Positions 51,728-59,858 of a stretch of 64,000 bases of DNA are shown piece after piece. The position numbers and the translations under genes are program-made. The DNA comes from Micromonospora lupini str. Lupac 08. GTDB taxonomy: Bacteria; Actinomycetota; Actinomycetes; Mycobacteriales; Micromonosporaceae. The stretch spans positions 205,883-269,882 of the forward strand of contig NZ_HF570108.1 of NCBI RefSeq assembly GCF_000297395.2. The letters are read 5' to 3'. The notes below the pieces were generated by a model. That model had not been told where the DNA came from. It saw nothing but the letters and a program-made list of their open reading frames with translations, and ran no database searches. Positions within the stretch are counted from its first letter, which is position 1. The number at the start of each line of letters is the position of its first letter.

Positions 51728-53446
51728 TCACATCCGTTCGGGAGTCCGGATGCCGAGCAGGTGCAGGCCCTGCCTGAGCACCCGCGCGGTCAGGTCGCAG
51801 AGCACCAGCCGGCTCTCCCGGACCGGTTCGTCGGCCCGCAGCACCGGGCACCTCTCGTAGAACGTGCTGAACGCGGCGGCCAGCCGGTACAGGTATCCGG
51901 CGAGGTTATGGAACTCCAGATTATCGGCCACCTCGCCGACCACCCTGCCGAAGCCGACCAGTTCGAAGGCCAGCGCCCGCTCCGCCGGCTCGGCCAGCGA
52001 GACGGCCGCGTCGGGCCGGGCCGCCACCCCGGCCCGCCGGAAGATGGACCCGATCCGGGAGTACGCGTACTGGAGGTAGGGCGCGGTGTTGCCGTCCAGC
52101 GACAGCATCCGCTCCCAGTCGAGCACGTAGTCCCGGTTCCGGTCGTTGGACAGGTCGGCGTACTTGATCGCGCCGATGCCTACCGCCCGGCCCACCTCTG
52201 CCGCCTCCGCCTCGCCCAGCTCCGGATTCCGCTCCCGGGCCAGCGCGGTCGCCCGGGTGATGGCCTCCTCCAGCAGCCCGACCAGCTTCACCGACCCGCC
52301 GGCCCGGCTGCGCAGCATCCGCCCGTCCGACCCGAGGATCGAGCCGAACCCGACATGCTCGGCCCGGGCCGGCGGGGCCAGCCAACCGGCCTGCGCGGCG
52401 ACGGCGTACACCATCTCGAAGTGCCGCCGTTGCGGCAGCCCGACCACGTAGAGCAGTCGGGTCGCGCCGAGCGCGCCGGTCCGCCGCCGGATCGCGGCCA
52501 GGTCGGTCGCCGCGTAGCCGTACCCGCCGTCGGACTTGCGGACGATGAGCGGCAACGGCTCCCCGTCCCGGCCCACCGAGCCGGGCGGGAACACGCAGGC
52601 CGCCCCGTCGCTCTCGCGCAGCAGCCGGAGCCGATCCAACTCCTCGACCACCGGGCCGAGCAGGCCGTTGTAGCTGCTCTCGCCGTGGAAGTCCCGCTCG
52701 CTGAGGGTCACGTCGAGCAGGTCGTACACGGTCATGAAGTACCGCTCGGACTGCTCCACCAGCAGCCGCCACAGCCGCAGCGTCACCGGATCGCCGCCCT
52801 GCAGGGCCACCACCCGCAGCCGGGACCGCTCGGCGAACGCCTCGTCGGCGTCGAACTTCGCCCGAGCCGCCTTGTAGAACGTGTCCAGGTCCCCCATGGA
52901 CAGCTCCTGCGCCGCCTCGGCCTCGCCCAGATCGGCCAGATGCTCGATCAGCATGCCGAAGGGCGTGCCCCAGTCGCCCAGGTGATTGGCCCGCAGCACC
53001 CGGTGCCCCAGCCATTCCAGCAGCCGGGCCGCCGCGTCGCCGATCACCGTCGAGCGCAGGTGCCCGACGTGCATCTCCTTCGCCACGTTCGGCGCCGAGT
53101 AGTCGACCACCACCGTCTCCGGCTCGACCGCCACCGGCACGCCCAACCGCCTGTCGACGGCGAGCGCGGCGACCAGGCCCGCCAGCGCCTGATCGGCGAC
53201 GGTCAGGTTGAGAAAACCCGGCCCGGAGACCTCTGCCCTGCTGCACACGTCGGCCAACTCGGCCTGCTCCAACACCTCCGCGGCGATGTCGCGCGGCGGC
53301 CGGCCGAGCCGCCGGGCCAACGCCAGCGCCGCGTCGGACTGGAAGTCCGCGCGCTGAGACCGCCGCACGACCGGGTCGACAGGCACGCCGGCCACCGTCG
53401 CGAACGCCGGCGCCAGCCGGTCGGTAAGCACATTCTCCAGATCCAT
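51728..53446 (-). CDS. argS: Arginyl-tRNA synthetase
   Basis: 572 residues. It is a class I synthetase with the ArgRS N-terminal tRNA-binding domain (about 1-85), HIGH motif HVGH within PNVAKEMHVGHLRSTVIGD (about 123), DALR anticodon-binding domain at the C-terminus (about 455-572) ending LLGIRTPERM. The KMSKS element is degenerate (GRMLRSR), as in many ArgRS. It attaches arginine to tRNA-Arg. The N-terminus MDLENVLTDRL resembles the second ArgRS type found in streptomycetes, so another copy may exist. It is preceded by a leader peptide with four consecutive Arg codons and an attenuator-like fold. Confidence 0.93.
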   Translation of the reverse strand: MDLENVLTDRLAPAFATVAGVPVDPVVRRSQRADFQSDAALALARRLGRPPRDIAAEVLEQAELADVCSRAEVSGPGFLNLTVADQALAGLVAALAVDRRLGVPVAVEPETVVVDYSAPNVAKEMHVGHLRSTVIGDAAARLLEWLGHRVLRANHLGDWGTPFGMLIEHLADLGEAEAAQELSMGDLDTFYKAARAKFDADEAFAERSRLRVVALQGGDPVTLRLWRLLVEQSERYFMTVYDLLDVTLSERDFHGESSYNGLLGPVVEELDRLRLLRESDGAACVFPPGSVGRDGEPLPLIVRKSDGGYGYAATDLAAIRRRTGALGATRLLYVVGLPQRRHFEMVYAVAAQAGWLAPPARAEHVGFGSILGSDGRMLRSRAGGSVKLVGLLEEAITRATALARERNPELGEAEAAEVGRAVGIGAIKYADLSNDRNRDYVLDWERMLSLDGNTAPYLQYAYSRIGSIFRRAGVAARPDAAVSLAEPAERALAFELVGFGRVVGEVADNLEFHNLAGYLYRLAAAFSTFYERCPVLRADEPVRESRLVLCDLTARVLRQGLHLLGIRTPERM

Positions 53447-53524
53447 GGGTACGCCGATCTCGCTCGGATCCGTCGCTCGCGGATCACCGGAAGGGGATGC
53501 GGGCGGACCGGGACGATCGGCGGT

Positions 53525-53589
53525 GACCGGCGGCTCGATCCGCCGGTCGCAGGTGAGGAATGCTCAGCGCGGGCGGTCGCAGGACCGCC
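53525..53589 (-). promoter_or_regulatory. Candidate arginine attenuator of argS
   Basis: On the minus strand a perfect 7-bp hairpin GGCGGTC-CTGC-GACCGCC (53572-53589) overlaps the leader's Arg22-Arg23 codons. It is followed by a perfect 9-bp hairpin GACCGGCGG/CCGCCGGTC with a 6-nt loop (53525-53548). The 3' arm of the first can instead pair CCGCC with GGCGG in the 5' arm of the second. A ribosome paused on the Arg run would hide the first arm and favour this alternative pairing, as in classical attenuation. No U-tract follows the second hairpin, so the terminator role is uncertain. Confidence 0.6.
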
Positions 53590-53653
53590 GGCGTCGCAGC
53601 GCGCCGAACAGGACGTCGGGGGACGCCGTCGGGAACGCGTACGAGATGGGCAT
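53564..53653 (-). CDS. argS leader peptide with Arg-codon run
   Basis: 29-residue reading frame starting ATG at 53653 and ending TGA at 53564-53566. Its sequence begins MPISYAFPTASPDV and has LRRRRS (Arg20-23, codons CGA CGC CGG CGG at 53585-53596) and ends DRPR. Six of the last ten residues are Arg. A -10-like TAGGCT lies six bases before the ATG and there is no ribosome site, so translation is probably leaderless. It precedes argS by 117 bp on the same strand. The function as an arginine sensor is inferred from position, codons and the overlapping hairpins. Confidence 0.55.
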   Translation of the reverse strand: MPISYAFPTASPDVLFGALRRRRSCDRPR

Positions 53654-53659
53654 GGCGTC

Positions 53660-53690
53660 AGCCTAACCAGCCGACCCGGGGGCCGCGCAA
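53660..53690 (-). promoter_or_regulatory. Candidate promoter of the argS leader transcript
   Basis: Minus strand TTGCGC (53685-53690), 19-bp spacer and TAGGCT (53660-53665), with the leader ATG beginning seven bases downstream. The spacer is one or two bases longer than ideal. Confidence 0.4.
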
Positions 53691-53754
53691 CGCCATTGAC
53701 GCCCCACCGGCCGGCAGTAGTGACGGCGGTCACACCGACGCGGGACCCGATCGT

Positions 53755-54330
53755 GTGAGGGCCGTCGTCTTACCCCATGTGAGACGAAGTCTGGACGCGG
53801 CCGACGAGCAGGAACTCGTACGTCGCGTGGCCCACGGTGACCGGCGGGCCTTCGACGAACTCTACCGACGTACCGCACCCTGGCTGGAGGTGCGGCTGCG
53901 GCGTCGGTGCGCCGACCCGGACGTGGTCGCCGACGTCCTCCAGGAGACCTACCTGACGGTCTGGCGGGCGGCCGGCAGTTTCGCCGGCGACCAGGTCAGC
54001 GGCAGCGCCGTCGGCTGGCTGTGGACCATCGCCGCGCACCGCCTGGTCGACGCGTTCCGCCGTCGCTCCCGGCAGGCCCGGATGCCACAGGTGCACCCGG
54101 TCGAGACGGTCGTGCCCGCCGCCGAGGACGAGGTGCTGGCCGGCCGGGTCGGGCAGGAACTCGAACAGGCCCTGGCCGTGCTGCCGCCCGAGGTCCGCGC
54201 GGTGCTGCGGGCCACCGTCCTCGACGGGTTCACCGTCCGCGAGACGTCTGTGCTGCTGGGCGTACCCGAGAACACCGTCAAGTCCCGGATCCGCCGCGCC
54301 CGGATCGTCCTGCGGGAGGCCCTGTCATGA
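53755..54330 (+). CDS. RNA polymerase ECF sigma factor
   Basis: 191 residues from GTG at 53755; GTG at 53779 is an alternative start. Region 2 (about 25-90) shows AFDELYRRTAPWLEVRL and DVLQETYLTVWR; region 4 (about 125-185) has LPPEVRAVLRATVLDGFTVRETSVLLGVPENTVKSRI, the helix-turn-helix for the -35 box. Stop overlaps the next gene's ATG (ATGA), coupling it to a zinc-finger anti-sigma partner. It diverges from the argS leader and may also control the ABC genes downstream. Confidence 0.9.
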   Translation: MRAVVLPHVRRSLDAADEQELVRRVAHGDRRAFDELYRRTAPWLEVRLRRRCADPDVVADVLQETYLTVWRAAGSFAGDQVSGSAVGWLWTIAAHRLVDAFRRRSRQARMPQVHPVETVVPAAEDEVLAGRVGQELEQALAVLPPEVRAVLRATVLDGFTVRETSVLLGVPENTVKSRIRRARIVLREALS

Positions 54331-55133
54331 CCACCCATCCCACCCTGAACGACATCGACCGCTACGCCGACGGCGACCTCGGCCTCGACGAGGCGACCGT
54401 CTGGTCCATCGAGGTGCACCTGGAGAGCTGCGCCGACTGCCGCGCCCGCCTGGCCGGCAGCACCACGGCCGAGTCGCGCGCCCTGGTCGCGGAGGTCGCG
54501 GCGGCCGTCGACAGCGGAATCGCCGCCGGTCCCACCCCACGATCCAGGGCCCTCTTCCGTACGCCGCTGCGGCAGCGCTGGTTCGTGGCGACGCTGCTGC
54601 CGTGGGTCGCCATGACCGCCGGCGTGCTCGGCACCGCCGCCCTGCTCACGTACTTCCTGTCCGAGTTGCCGTCGATCGTGCTGCTGCTCGCGCCCCTGGC
54701 GCCGCTGCCCGGGGTGGCGGCCGCCTGGAGCAGACGCGGCGACCCGGCCTGGGAGCTGGTCATCGGCACGCCCTCGGCCGGTCTGACGATGCTGCTGCGA
54801 CGTACCGCAGCGGTGCTCGTCCTCGTGATCCCGGTGCTCGCCGCGTTCGCCGTCCTCGGGCCCAGCCGGGCGAACCCCGCGCTGCTGCTGCTGCCGTGTC
54901 TGGCCTTCACCGCCGCGACGCTGCTGCTCGGCTCCCTCGTCGGCGTCCGCCGTGCCGCAATCGGTCTGATGACGGCCTGGGCCGCCGCCGTGGTCGCGCC
55001 CAGCCTCGTCACCGCCGAACTGCCGGTGCTCCTGCGGCCGACGGCCACCGGCGGGTGGGCCGTCGTCACGGTCGTGCTGGCCGCCCTGACCCTCCTGCGC
55101 GCCAACAGCTTCCGGCGCCTCACCTCGTTCTGA
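54327..55133 (+). CDS. Membrane anti-sigma factor with zinc-finger (zf-HC2)
   Basis: 268 residues. An N-terminal zinc-binding HLESCADC (His-x3-Cys-x2-Cys, about 31-38) of the ZAS/anti-sigma type is followed by about six membrane helices in three pairs. Anti-sigma factors of this class hold the ECF factor until a signal releases it. The large polytopic C-terminus is more extensive than the usual single helix, so it may also be part of the ABC exporter system that follows. It is coupled to the sigma gene by a 4-bp overlap. Confidence 0.8.
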   Translation: MTTHPTLNDIDRYADGDLGLDEATVWSIEVHLESCADCRARLAGSTTAESRALVAEVAAAVDSGIAAGPTPRSRALFRTPLRQRWFVATLLPWVAMTAGVLGTAALLTYFLSELPSIVLLLAPLAPLPGVAAAWSRRGDPAWELVIGTPSAGLTMLLRRTAAVLVLVIPVLAAFAVLGPSRANPALLLLPCLAFTAATLLLGSLVGVRRAAIGLMTAWAAAVVAPSLVTAELPVLLRPTATGGWAVVTVVLAALTLLRANSFRRLTSF

Positions 55134-55144
55134 AGGGAACCACC

Positions 55145-55945
55145 ATGCGAGCGGTGAGCACCGCCGAAACGGCCCCCACCATCCACCCCTGGGCCATCCA
55201 CGCCGAGGCCCTGAAGGTGCGGGCCGGCCGCCACCTGGCCGTCGACGGGCTCGACCTGAGCCTGGCCACCGGCGTCCACGGCCTGCTCGGGCGCAACGGC
55301 GCGGGCAAGACGACGCTGATGCGTGCCCTCGCCACGGTTCTCAAGCCGGCCGGAGGTCGACTCACCGTGCTCGGCAGTTCGGTAGACGGTCGCGCCGACC
55401 TGCGCCAGGCCCGCCGCTCACTGGGCTACCTGCCGCAGCACTTCGGCTACTACCCACGGTTCACGCTGCGCGAGTTCGTGTCGTACCTGGCCTGGTTGAA
55501 GGAGATGCCGAAGCGCGACATCCCGGCGGCCACGCAGCGCGCGATCGACCGCGTCGGGCTCACCGCCAAGGCAGATGCCCGGCTCAGGACACTCTCCGGC
55601 GGGATGCTGCGTCGGGCCGGCGTCGCCCAGGCCATCGTCAACGACCCGCAGGTGCTGCTGCTGGACGAGCCGACCGTCGGCCTCGACCCCGAACAGCGCC
55701 TCGACCTGCGCGAGCTGCTGCGTGACCTGGGCACGGACGCCTGCGTGCTGGTCTCCACCCACCTCGTCGAGGACGTGGTCGCCGCCTGCACCGAGGTCGT
55801 GCTGATCAACGAGGGCCGACTGGTGTGGCAGGGCACGCCCACCGCCCTGGCCGCCCAGGGCGACGAACGCCACCCCGGTGACAGCCCCGCCGAACGCGGC
55901 TACTCGGCGCTGCTCCGCGGCCACCACGCGGAGGTCGTCCGATGA
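55145..55945 (+). CDS. ABC transporter ATP-binding protein
   Basis: 266 residues. Walker A is GRNGAGKTT (Arg in place of the usual Pro), signature LSGGM, Walker B VLLLDEPTVGLDP and the switch His in STHLVED. It belongs to the exporter-type (NatA/CcmA-like) ATPases. It lies 11 bp after the anti-sigma gene and overlaps the next membrane gene by 4 bp. Substrate unknown. Confidence 0.92.
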   Translation: MRAVSTAETAPTIHPWAIHAEALKVRAGRHLAVDGLDLSLATGVHGLLGRNGAGKTTLMRALATVLKPAGGRLTVLGSSVDGRADLRQARRSLGYLPQHFGYYPRFTLREFVSYLAWLKEMPKRDIPAATQRAIDRVGLTAKADARLRTLSGGMLRRAGVAQAIVNDPQVLLLDEPTVGLDPEQRLDLRELLRDLGTDACVLVSTHLVEDVVAACTEVVLINEGRLVWQGTPTALAAQGDERHPGDSPAERGYSALLRGHHAEVVR

Positions 55946-57264
55946 GCGTCCTCCGGATCGAACTGCGGCGCTCCGCCGCGGCCGGCACCGCCCTGCTCGC
56001 GTCGGTGGTCGGCGTCGCCGCTCTCTACATCGCCCCCGGACGCTGGTCGGCGGGCTGGATGGACCTCGCGCTGTCCGTGAAGGAGTACATGATCCTGCTG
56101 TGGCCGATCGCCCTGGCCGCCGGAGCGTGGCAGGGCCGCCGCGAGCACCGGGCCAAGGTCGGCGAACTGTTCGCCACCACACCCCGCTCCCGCGCCCGAC
56201 GGATGCTGCCGGTCCTCGTCGCGATGAGCGCCTCGGTCGGGCTCGCCTTCCTGCTCGTGGTCGGCGCGGGCGGCATGCGGATCGCCTCGACCGCCGCCTA
56301 CTTCCCGCCGGACGTCGTCGCCATTCTGCTCGTCGGCGCGCTCTCCCTGATCGCGGCGGCCTGGCTCGGCCTGGGCATCGGGCGACTGCTGCCCGCTCCG
56401 GTGACCGCTCCCATGCTCGCCGTGGCAGGTGTGCTGCTGGTCTTCTTTACCGCGATCATGCGGCCGGACTGGATGGGCGCGATCCTGTCTCCCGCCTACG
56501 GCAGCAGCCCGTTCTACCCGTTCCAGACCATCGACCCGCGGGTCACCGCCGTACTCGCCATCTTCATGGGCGGGCTCGCGCTCACCGGCGTACTGCTGCT
56601 TGTCGCCCGAGGCCCACGGGCCTTTGCGGCCGCCGCGCTGCCGGTGCTGCTCGGCCTCGGCGCCGCGACGGCGATCGTCCCCCGCGACGAGGCAGCCCTC
56701 GTCGCACCTGTCGATCCGGTCGCCCGCGAACTCGTCTGCACCGACGACGCGCCGAAGGTCTGCGTCACCCGGGTCAACGCGAACGTGCTGGACGCGCTGA
56801 CCCCACTTGCCCGCCAGGGCCTGGCCGTCCTCGCGAAGATGCCGGACTCCCCCACGCAGGCGCACGAGGACAGGCGGGCCTACCTCGTCGAGGACGAGCC
56901 CGTCCGCGACGCCGACGTCGTCACGATCGTCGTACGCATCGACGACCACGGCGGCCTGGCCCATCCCGACGCTGTGGTCCCCGAGATGGTGTTCGGCCTG
57001 GGCGCTGGATACGGCGACCCGGAGTGCGAGCGCGACGCGGCTGTCGAACGAGCCTCCGCCTACCACCTGCTCGGCCGCGAGCCGGTCTCCGACGTCGGCG
57101 TCATCCCCGGAATGATCGAGGAGGATCCGCAGCTCAACGCCGAGGCGGTAACCCTGTGGCAGGGCCTGCAGAAGCTGCCCGCACCCGAGGCGCTCTCCCG
57201 CGTGACGGCGGTACGCGACGCGATCCTGACCTGCCAGGACACCACCGGACTGCTGTCCCGATGA
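55942..57264 (+). CDS. ABC exporter membrane protein
   Basis: 440 residues with about six membrane helices in the first 240 residues (for example ALLASVVGVAALYIAPG and a pair around 95-150), then a soluble C-terminal domain (about 250-440) with two or three Cys residues. The N-terminus MSVLRIELRRSAAAG is typical of ABC-2-like permeases. It overlaps both the ATPase and the next gene by 4 bp. Export of an unidentified substrate under ECF control is inferred. Confidence 0.75.
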   Translation: MSVLRIELRRSAAAGTALLASVVGVAALYIAPGRWSAGWMDLALSVKEYMILLWPIALAAGAWQGRREHRAKVGELFATTPRSRARRMLPVLVAMSASVGLAFLLVVGAGGMRIASTAAYFPPDVVAILLVGALSLIAAAWLGLGIGRLLPAPVTAPMLAVAGVLLVFFTAIMRPDWMGAILSPAYGSSPFYPFQTIDPRVTAVLAIFMGGLALTGVLLLVARGPRAFAAAALPVLLGLGAATAIVPRDEAALVAPVDPVARELVCTDDAPKVCVTRVNANVLDALTPLARQGLAVLAKMPDSPTQAHEDRRAYLVEDEPVRDADVVTIVVRIDDHGGLAHPDAVVPEMVFGLGAGYGDPECERDAAVERASAYHLLGREPVSDVGVIPGMIEEDPQLNAEAVTLWQGLQKLPAPEALSRVTAVRDAILTCQDTTGLLSR

Positions 57265-57833
57265 CCCTCCACCTCCGCGCACGACGCGTACCCCTGGCAC
57301 TGGCCGCGTCCGTCGGCGCCGCAGCCACGATCTGGGCGCTGTGGCTGACCCTCTCCAGCGAGCGCGACGCCATCCTCCTGCTCGTCGTGCTGACGGTCAT
57401 GCTGATGGTGGCGGTCCTGTCGACCACGCTGGCCGCCCCGGACGAAGACCTGGAACGCACCGCCGCCCTGCGCTGGCCGTGGCGCCGAGCCGTGCATCTG
57501 CTGGCCGCGCTGGCGCTCGTACTCGTCGTGCTGCTCGCCACCGAACCCACCGGCGCCCGGTTCGGCCCCGCCGCGCTTGTGGTCCGCGACTCCGCCGGCC
57601 TGCTGGGCCTCACCGCCCTCTGCGCGACGGCCGCCGGCGTGACCCGCGCCTGGTTCCTGCCCATGGGCTGGGCGGTCGTCGCGGCCATGTTCCCCCAGCC
57701 GAACACGTGGGGTGCCCTCGCCACCTGGCCGGGCCAGCCCCACACCAGCCGTCCGGCGGCGGCGGTCGCGGCCGTCCTGGCGGTCACGGGCCTTGTGACG
57801 TACGCCTTCCGCGGCACCGCCCGACGCGAGTGA
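57261..57833 (+). CDS. Small membrane protein of the ECF-ABC operon
   Basis: 190 residues, about five to six membrane helices (AASVGAAATIWALWL, AILLLVVLTVMLMVAVL, LLAALALVLVVLLAT and later). It overlaps the previous gene by 4 bp and ends the operon. No motif recognised; likely a second permease subunit. Confidence 0.7.
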   Translation: MTLHLRARRVPLALAASVGAAATIWALWLTLSSERDAILLLVVLTVMLMVAVLSTTLAAPDEDLERTAALRWPWRRAVHLLAALALVLVVLLATEPTGARFGPAALVVRDSAGLLGLTALCATAAGVTRAWFLPMGWAVVAAMFPQPNTWGALATWPGQPHTSRPAAAVAAVLAVTGLVTYAFRGTARRE

Positions 57834-57842
57834 CGGTGGGAC

Positions 57843-57983
57843 TCAGGATCCGGTCGACTGATATCTGTGCAGCGCTGCTTCGACGACCTGGGTGAGAAGC
57901 TCGTCGTTACCGGGTTTGTTGCTCTCCTCCTGGATCACCACCAGAGTCGTTGCGCTCCGGACGAGCAGGACGGATTGCTGCAA
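57843..57983 (-). pseudogene. C-terminal remnant of a lost gene
   Basis: An open stretch of 46 codons ending in TGA at 57843-57845 reads like an intact protein end: SVLLVRSATTLVVI, then NKPGNDELLTQVVEAALHRY. There is no start codon with a ribosome site. Upstream the frame runs into a hairpin (57989-58016) and then non-coding-like sequence, so the 5' part is missing. The pattern resembles the C-terminus of extracellular sensor or lipoprotein domains in actinobacteria, which is a weak resemblance. Confidence 0.45.
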
Positions 57984-57988
57984 TGACC

Positions 57989-58016
57989 GAAGCGCCCGGA
58001 GGATCCCGGGCGCTTC
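57989..58016 (+). terminator. Hairpin ending the ECF-ABC operon
   Basis: Perfect 11-bp stem GAAGCGCCCGG/CCGGGCGCTTC with a 6-nt loop, 155 bp after the last gene of the operon, without a U-tract. It could serve either strand. Confidence 0.5.
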
Positions 58017-58118
58017 GCCGTTGGCGGGCCTTGGGGCCTGACCAATACTTGTTGGCCAGGCCGTTTCGCCACCCGACGGTCGACTGGCCGTTCGTCTGCT
58101 GCCTCCCGGGCCGAGGGC

Positions 58119-59246
58119 TCAGATGGCCGGGACGAACCAGAGGATGTCGCTCAGGCCGTTGGCGTTCGGCACGATGATGTCGTCCCGTCCGTCCCCGGTG
58201 AAGTCGTCCACCACGGGCGCGCCAGGAGTACCGGGCGTGGCCAAGGTGACCGGGGTCTGGAAGGTGCCATCACCGTTGCCGAGCAATACCAGCACGCCGT
58301 AGTAGCCGCCGCCGAACGCGAGATCTGCGCGGCCGTCGCCGTCGAAGTCGCCGCTGGCGGCGGTCCGCTCACCTTGCCCGAAAGCGAGCGTGCGCTCGTT
58401 GGTGAAGGTGCCGTCGCCGTTGCCCGCGAGGTAGAGGGCGTCGCCCCACTCGGATCCCGGTACGAGCGCGTCGACCCGACCGTCGGTGTTGAAGTCGGCG
58501 AGCACGGCCGGGCTGCGGGGATACGGTAGTTCGTGCCACACCCCCGGTGCGAAGGTGCCGTTGCCCGCGTTCAACCAGGTCACCACCCGGCCATAGCCGC
58601 CGCCGGTCGCCACCAGGTCGGTGTGGCCGTCCCCGTTGAGGTCTGCCCCGGCCAGCCCGTCGTTGGCAGTCGGCTCGGCCGCCAGAGTCGCCCCTGGTGT
58701 GAACCGGCCCCGTCCGTCATTGCGCAGCACCTGGACCTGTTCTCGCCCGGCGAGGGTCAGCGCCAGGTCGACGTCTCGGTCGCCGTCGAGGTCGGCCGGG
58801 ACCAGGTATCGGGGGATGCTGTTCGGGGCCAGGTCGATCACCCGGGGCACCCGGAACCGGCCATTGCCCCGACCGAGAGCGACCACCACCTGATCGAGCT
58901 CGATGTCGACGACCGTGGCGACCAGGTCCCGCCGGCCGTCACCGTCAACGTCGGCGAGCGCGACCGAGCGGGGCGCGCCGCCGAGGGCCACCACGCTCCC
59001 GGTCCGGAAGCCGGTCGTCCCCTGGCTGAGCAGGATCGAGACCCGGTCCGCGTCCGGGTGCGCGACCGCCAGGTCGGGCCGTGCGTCGCCGTTGAGGTCG
59101 CCGGCGGCCATGGCGCCCGGGACGGCGCCCGTCGCCACGTCGACCGGCGGGCCGAAGTTGACCGTCCCGGCCATGGCGGCGGTCGGGGTGACGGCCGTCA
59201 GCAGGGCGACGACCAGAGCGGGCACCCCGAGGGTACGAATTCCCAT
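58119..59246 (-). CDS. Secreted FG-GAP (VCBS) repeat protein
   Basis: 375 residues from ATG at 59246, with GGGAGGAT upstream. Signal peptide to about residue 28 (AAMAG), then about seven FG-GAP/VCBS repeats, each with a Ca-binding loop of DxDxDG type: DLNGDARPD, DVDGDGRRD, DLDGDRDVD, DLNGDGHTD, DFNTDGRVD, DFDGDGRAD, DFTGDGRDD. They form a seven-bladed propeller like integrin alpha heads. No catalytic domain is attached. Possibly a surface or matrix ligand-binding protein. Confidence 0.88.
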   Translation of the reverse strand: MGIRTLGVPALVVALLTAVTPTAAMAGTVNFGPPVDVATGAVPGAMAAGDLNGDARPDLAVAHPDADRVSILLSQGTTGFRTGSVVALGGAPRSVALADVDGDGRRDLVATVVDIELDQVVVALGRGNGRFRVPRVIDLAPNSIPRYLVPADLDGDRDVDLALTLAGREQVQVLRNDGRGRFTPGATLAAEPTANDGLAGADLNGDGHTDLVATGGGYGRVVTWLNAGNGTFAPGVWHELPYPRSPAVLADFNTDGRVDALVPGSEWGDALYLAGNGDGTFTNERTLAFGQGERTAASGDFDGDGRADLAFGGGYYGVLVLLGNGDGTFQTPVTLATPGTPGAPVVDDFTGDGRDDIIVPNANGLSDILWFVPAI

Positions 59247-59402
59247 ACGTGATCCTCCCGTGTGGACCGGGCCGGTCCGTCCCCGACCTGGGCAGGGGCC
59301 AGCCTCGCGTACGGTGGGATAAGGCCGGGTTAAGCCTGTGCTAACGCCCACAACGAGGGCCCGGCTCGGACGGAGTCCCGCCCCACGGCCTCTGGTGTGA
59401 AG

Positions 59403-59488
59403 CGGCTGACGGGATCCGAACCCGCACTGTCAGCTTGAGAAGCGTGGCCGCGCTCAAGCGGCTCGGCAAGGCGCTCGACGGGTGAGCC
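59403..59488 (-). pseudogene. Degenerate class II tRNA-like element
   Basis: 86-nt minus-strand segment, the length of tRNA-Ser/Leu. It has an acceptor-like pairing GGCTCAC/GTCAGCC (six of seven pairs), a good T-arm GCGGG-TTCGGAT-CCCGT, and a seven-base loop TTCTCAA, but the D-arm and anticodon stem do not pair properly. It lies 79 bp from tRNA-Lys. A decayed tRNA is the simplest reading, and a functional tRNA is unlikely. Confidence 0.3.
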
Positions 59489-59530
59489 TACTGCTGTACT
59501 TCGCTGCTCCACCGACCCCGATCATGGCAA

Positions 59531-59554
59531 CAGCGGCCCCGGACGGGACCGCTG
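59531..59554 (-). terminator. Hairpin downstream of tRNA-Lys
   Basis: A 10-bp stem (CAGCGGTCCC/GGGGCCGCTG on the minus strand, one wobble, 4-nt loop) lies 13 bp past the tRNA-Lys 3' end, followed by TTGCCATG. Probable terminator. Confidence 0.5.
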
Positions 59555-59567
59555 ACCTGCGGAGGAG

Positions 59568-59639
59568 TGGGCCGCCAGGGACTCGAACCCTGAACCTATG
59601 GATTAAAAGTCCACAGCTCTGCCATTGAGCTAGCGGCCC
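59568..59639 (-). tRNA. tRNA-Lys (TTT)
   Basis: 72-nt minus-strand cloverleaf with acceptor GGGCCGC/GCGGCCC, discriminator A, D-arm AGCTCAATGGCAGAGCT, anticodon loop CTTTTAA and T-loop TTCGAGT. CCA is not encoded. Confidence 0.95.
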
Positions 59640-59765
59640 GCGCGCTCAGGTTACCTGACAGTCAGCGTCGCTGACTCTCGGCTTCCAGCCGGCTCCTGGC
59701 TTCCGGCCGGCGTCGATGCCTGGCGGTTGCCGGCCCGGACGGCACCTGATCATCACGAGGTCGGC

Positions 59766-59803
59766 GATGTGGCGGTGTCCGGGGCGGCGGATACCGCCAC
59801 ATC
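59766..59803. repeat. Intergenic palindrome with GATGTGGCGG arms
   Basis: 16-bp arms GATGTGGCGGTGTCCG and CGGATACCGCCACATC (one mismatch) around GGGCGG. TGATCA lies 18 bp outside the left arm and GTGGATCA 12 bp outside the right arm, matching the GATC-type ends of the neighbouring palindromes. Nothing else is seen in 59640-59858. Confidence 0.65.
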
Positions 59804-59858
59804 GGGGAGGTGGAGTGGATCAAGCTGCCCGCCGTGCATGGGGAGGGGCCGCTGGGGA

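Noticed and set aside
53447..53560. T-box riboswitch upstream of argS
   Set aside because: No T-box consensus or specifier-loop architecture is visible; the Arg-codon leader with alternative hairpins explains the region better.
59403..59488. Functional tRNA-Ser, tRNA-Leu or selenocysteine tRNA
   Set aside because: Anticodon and D stems do not pair, the anticodon loop would not match Ser, Leu or Sec, and no selenocysteine genes are present.
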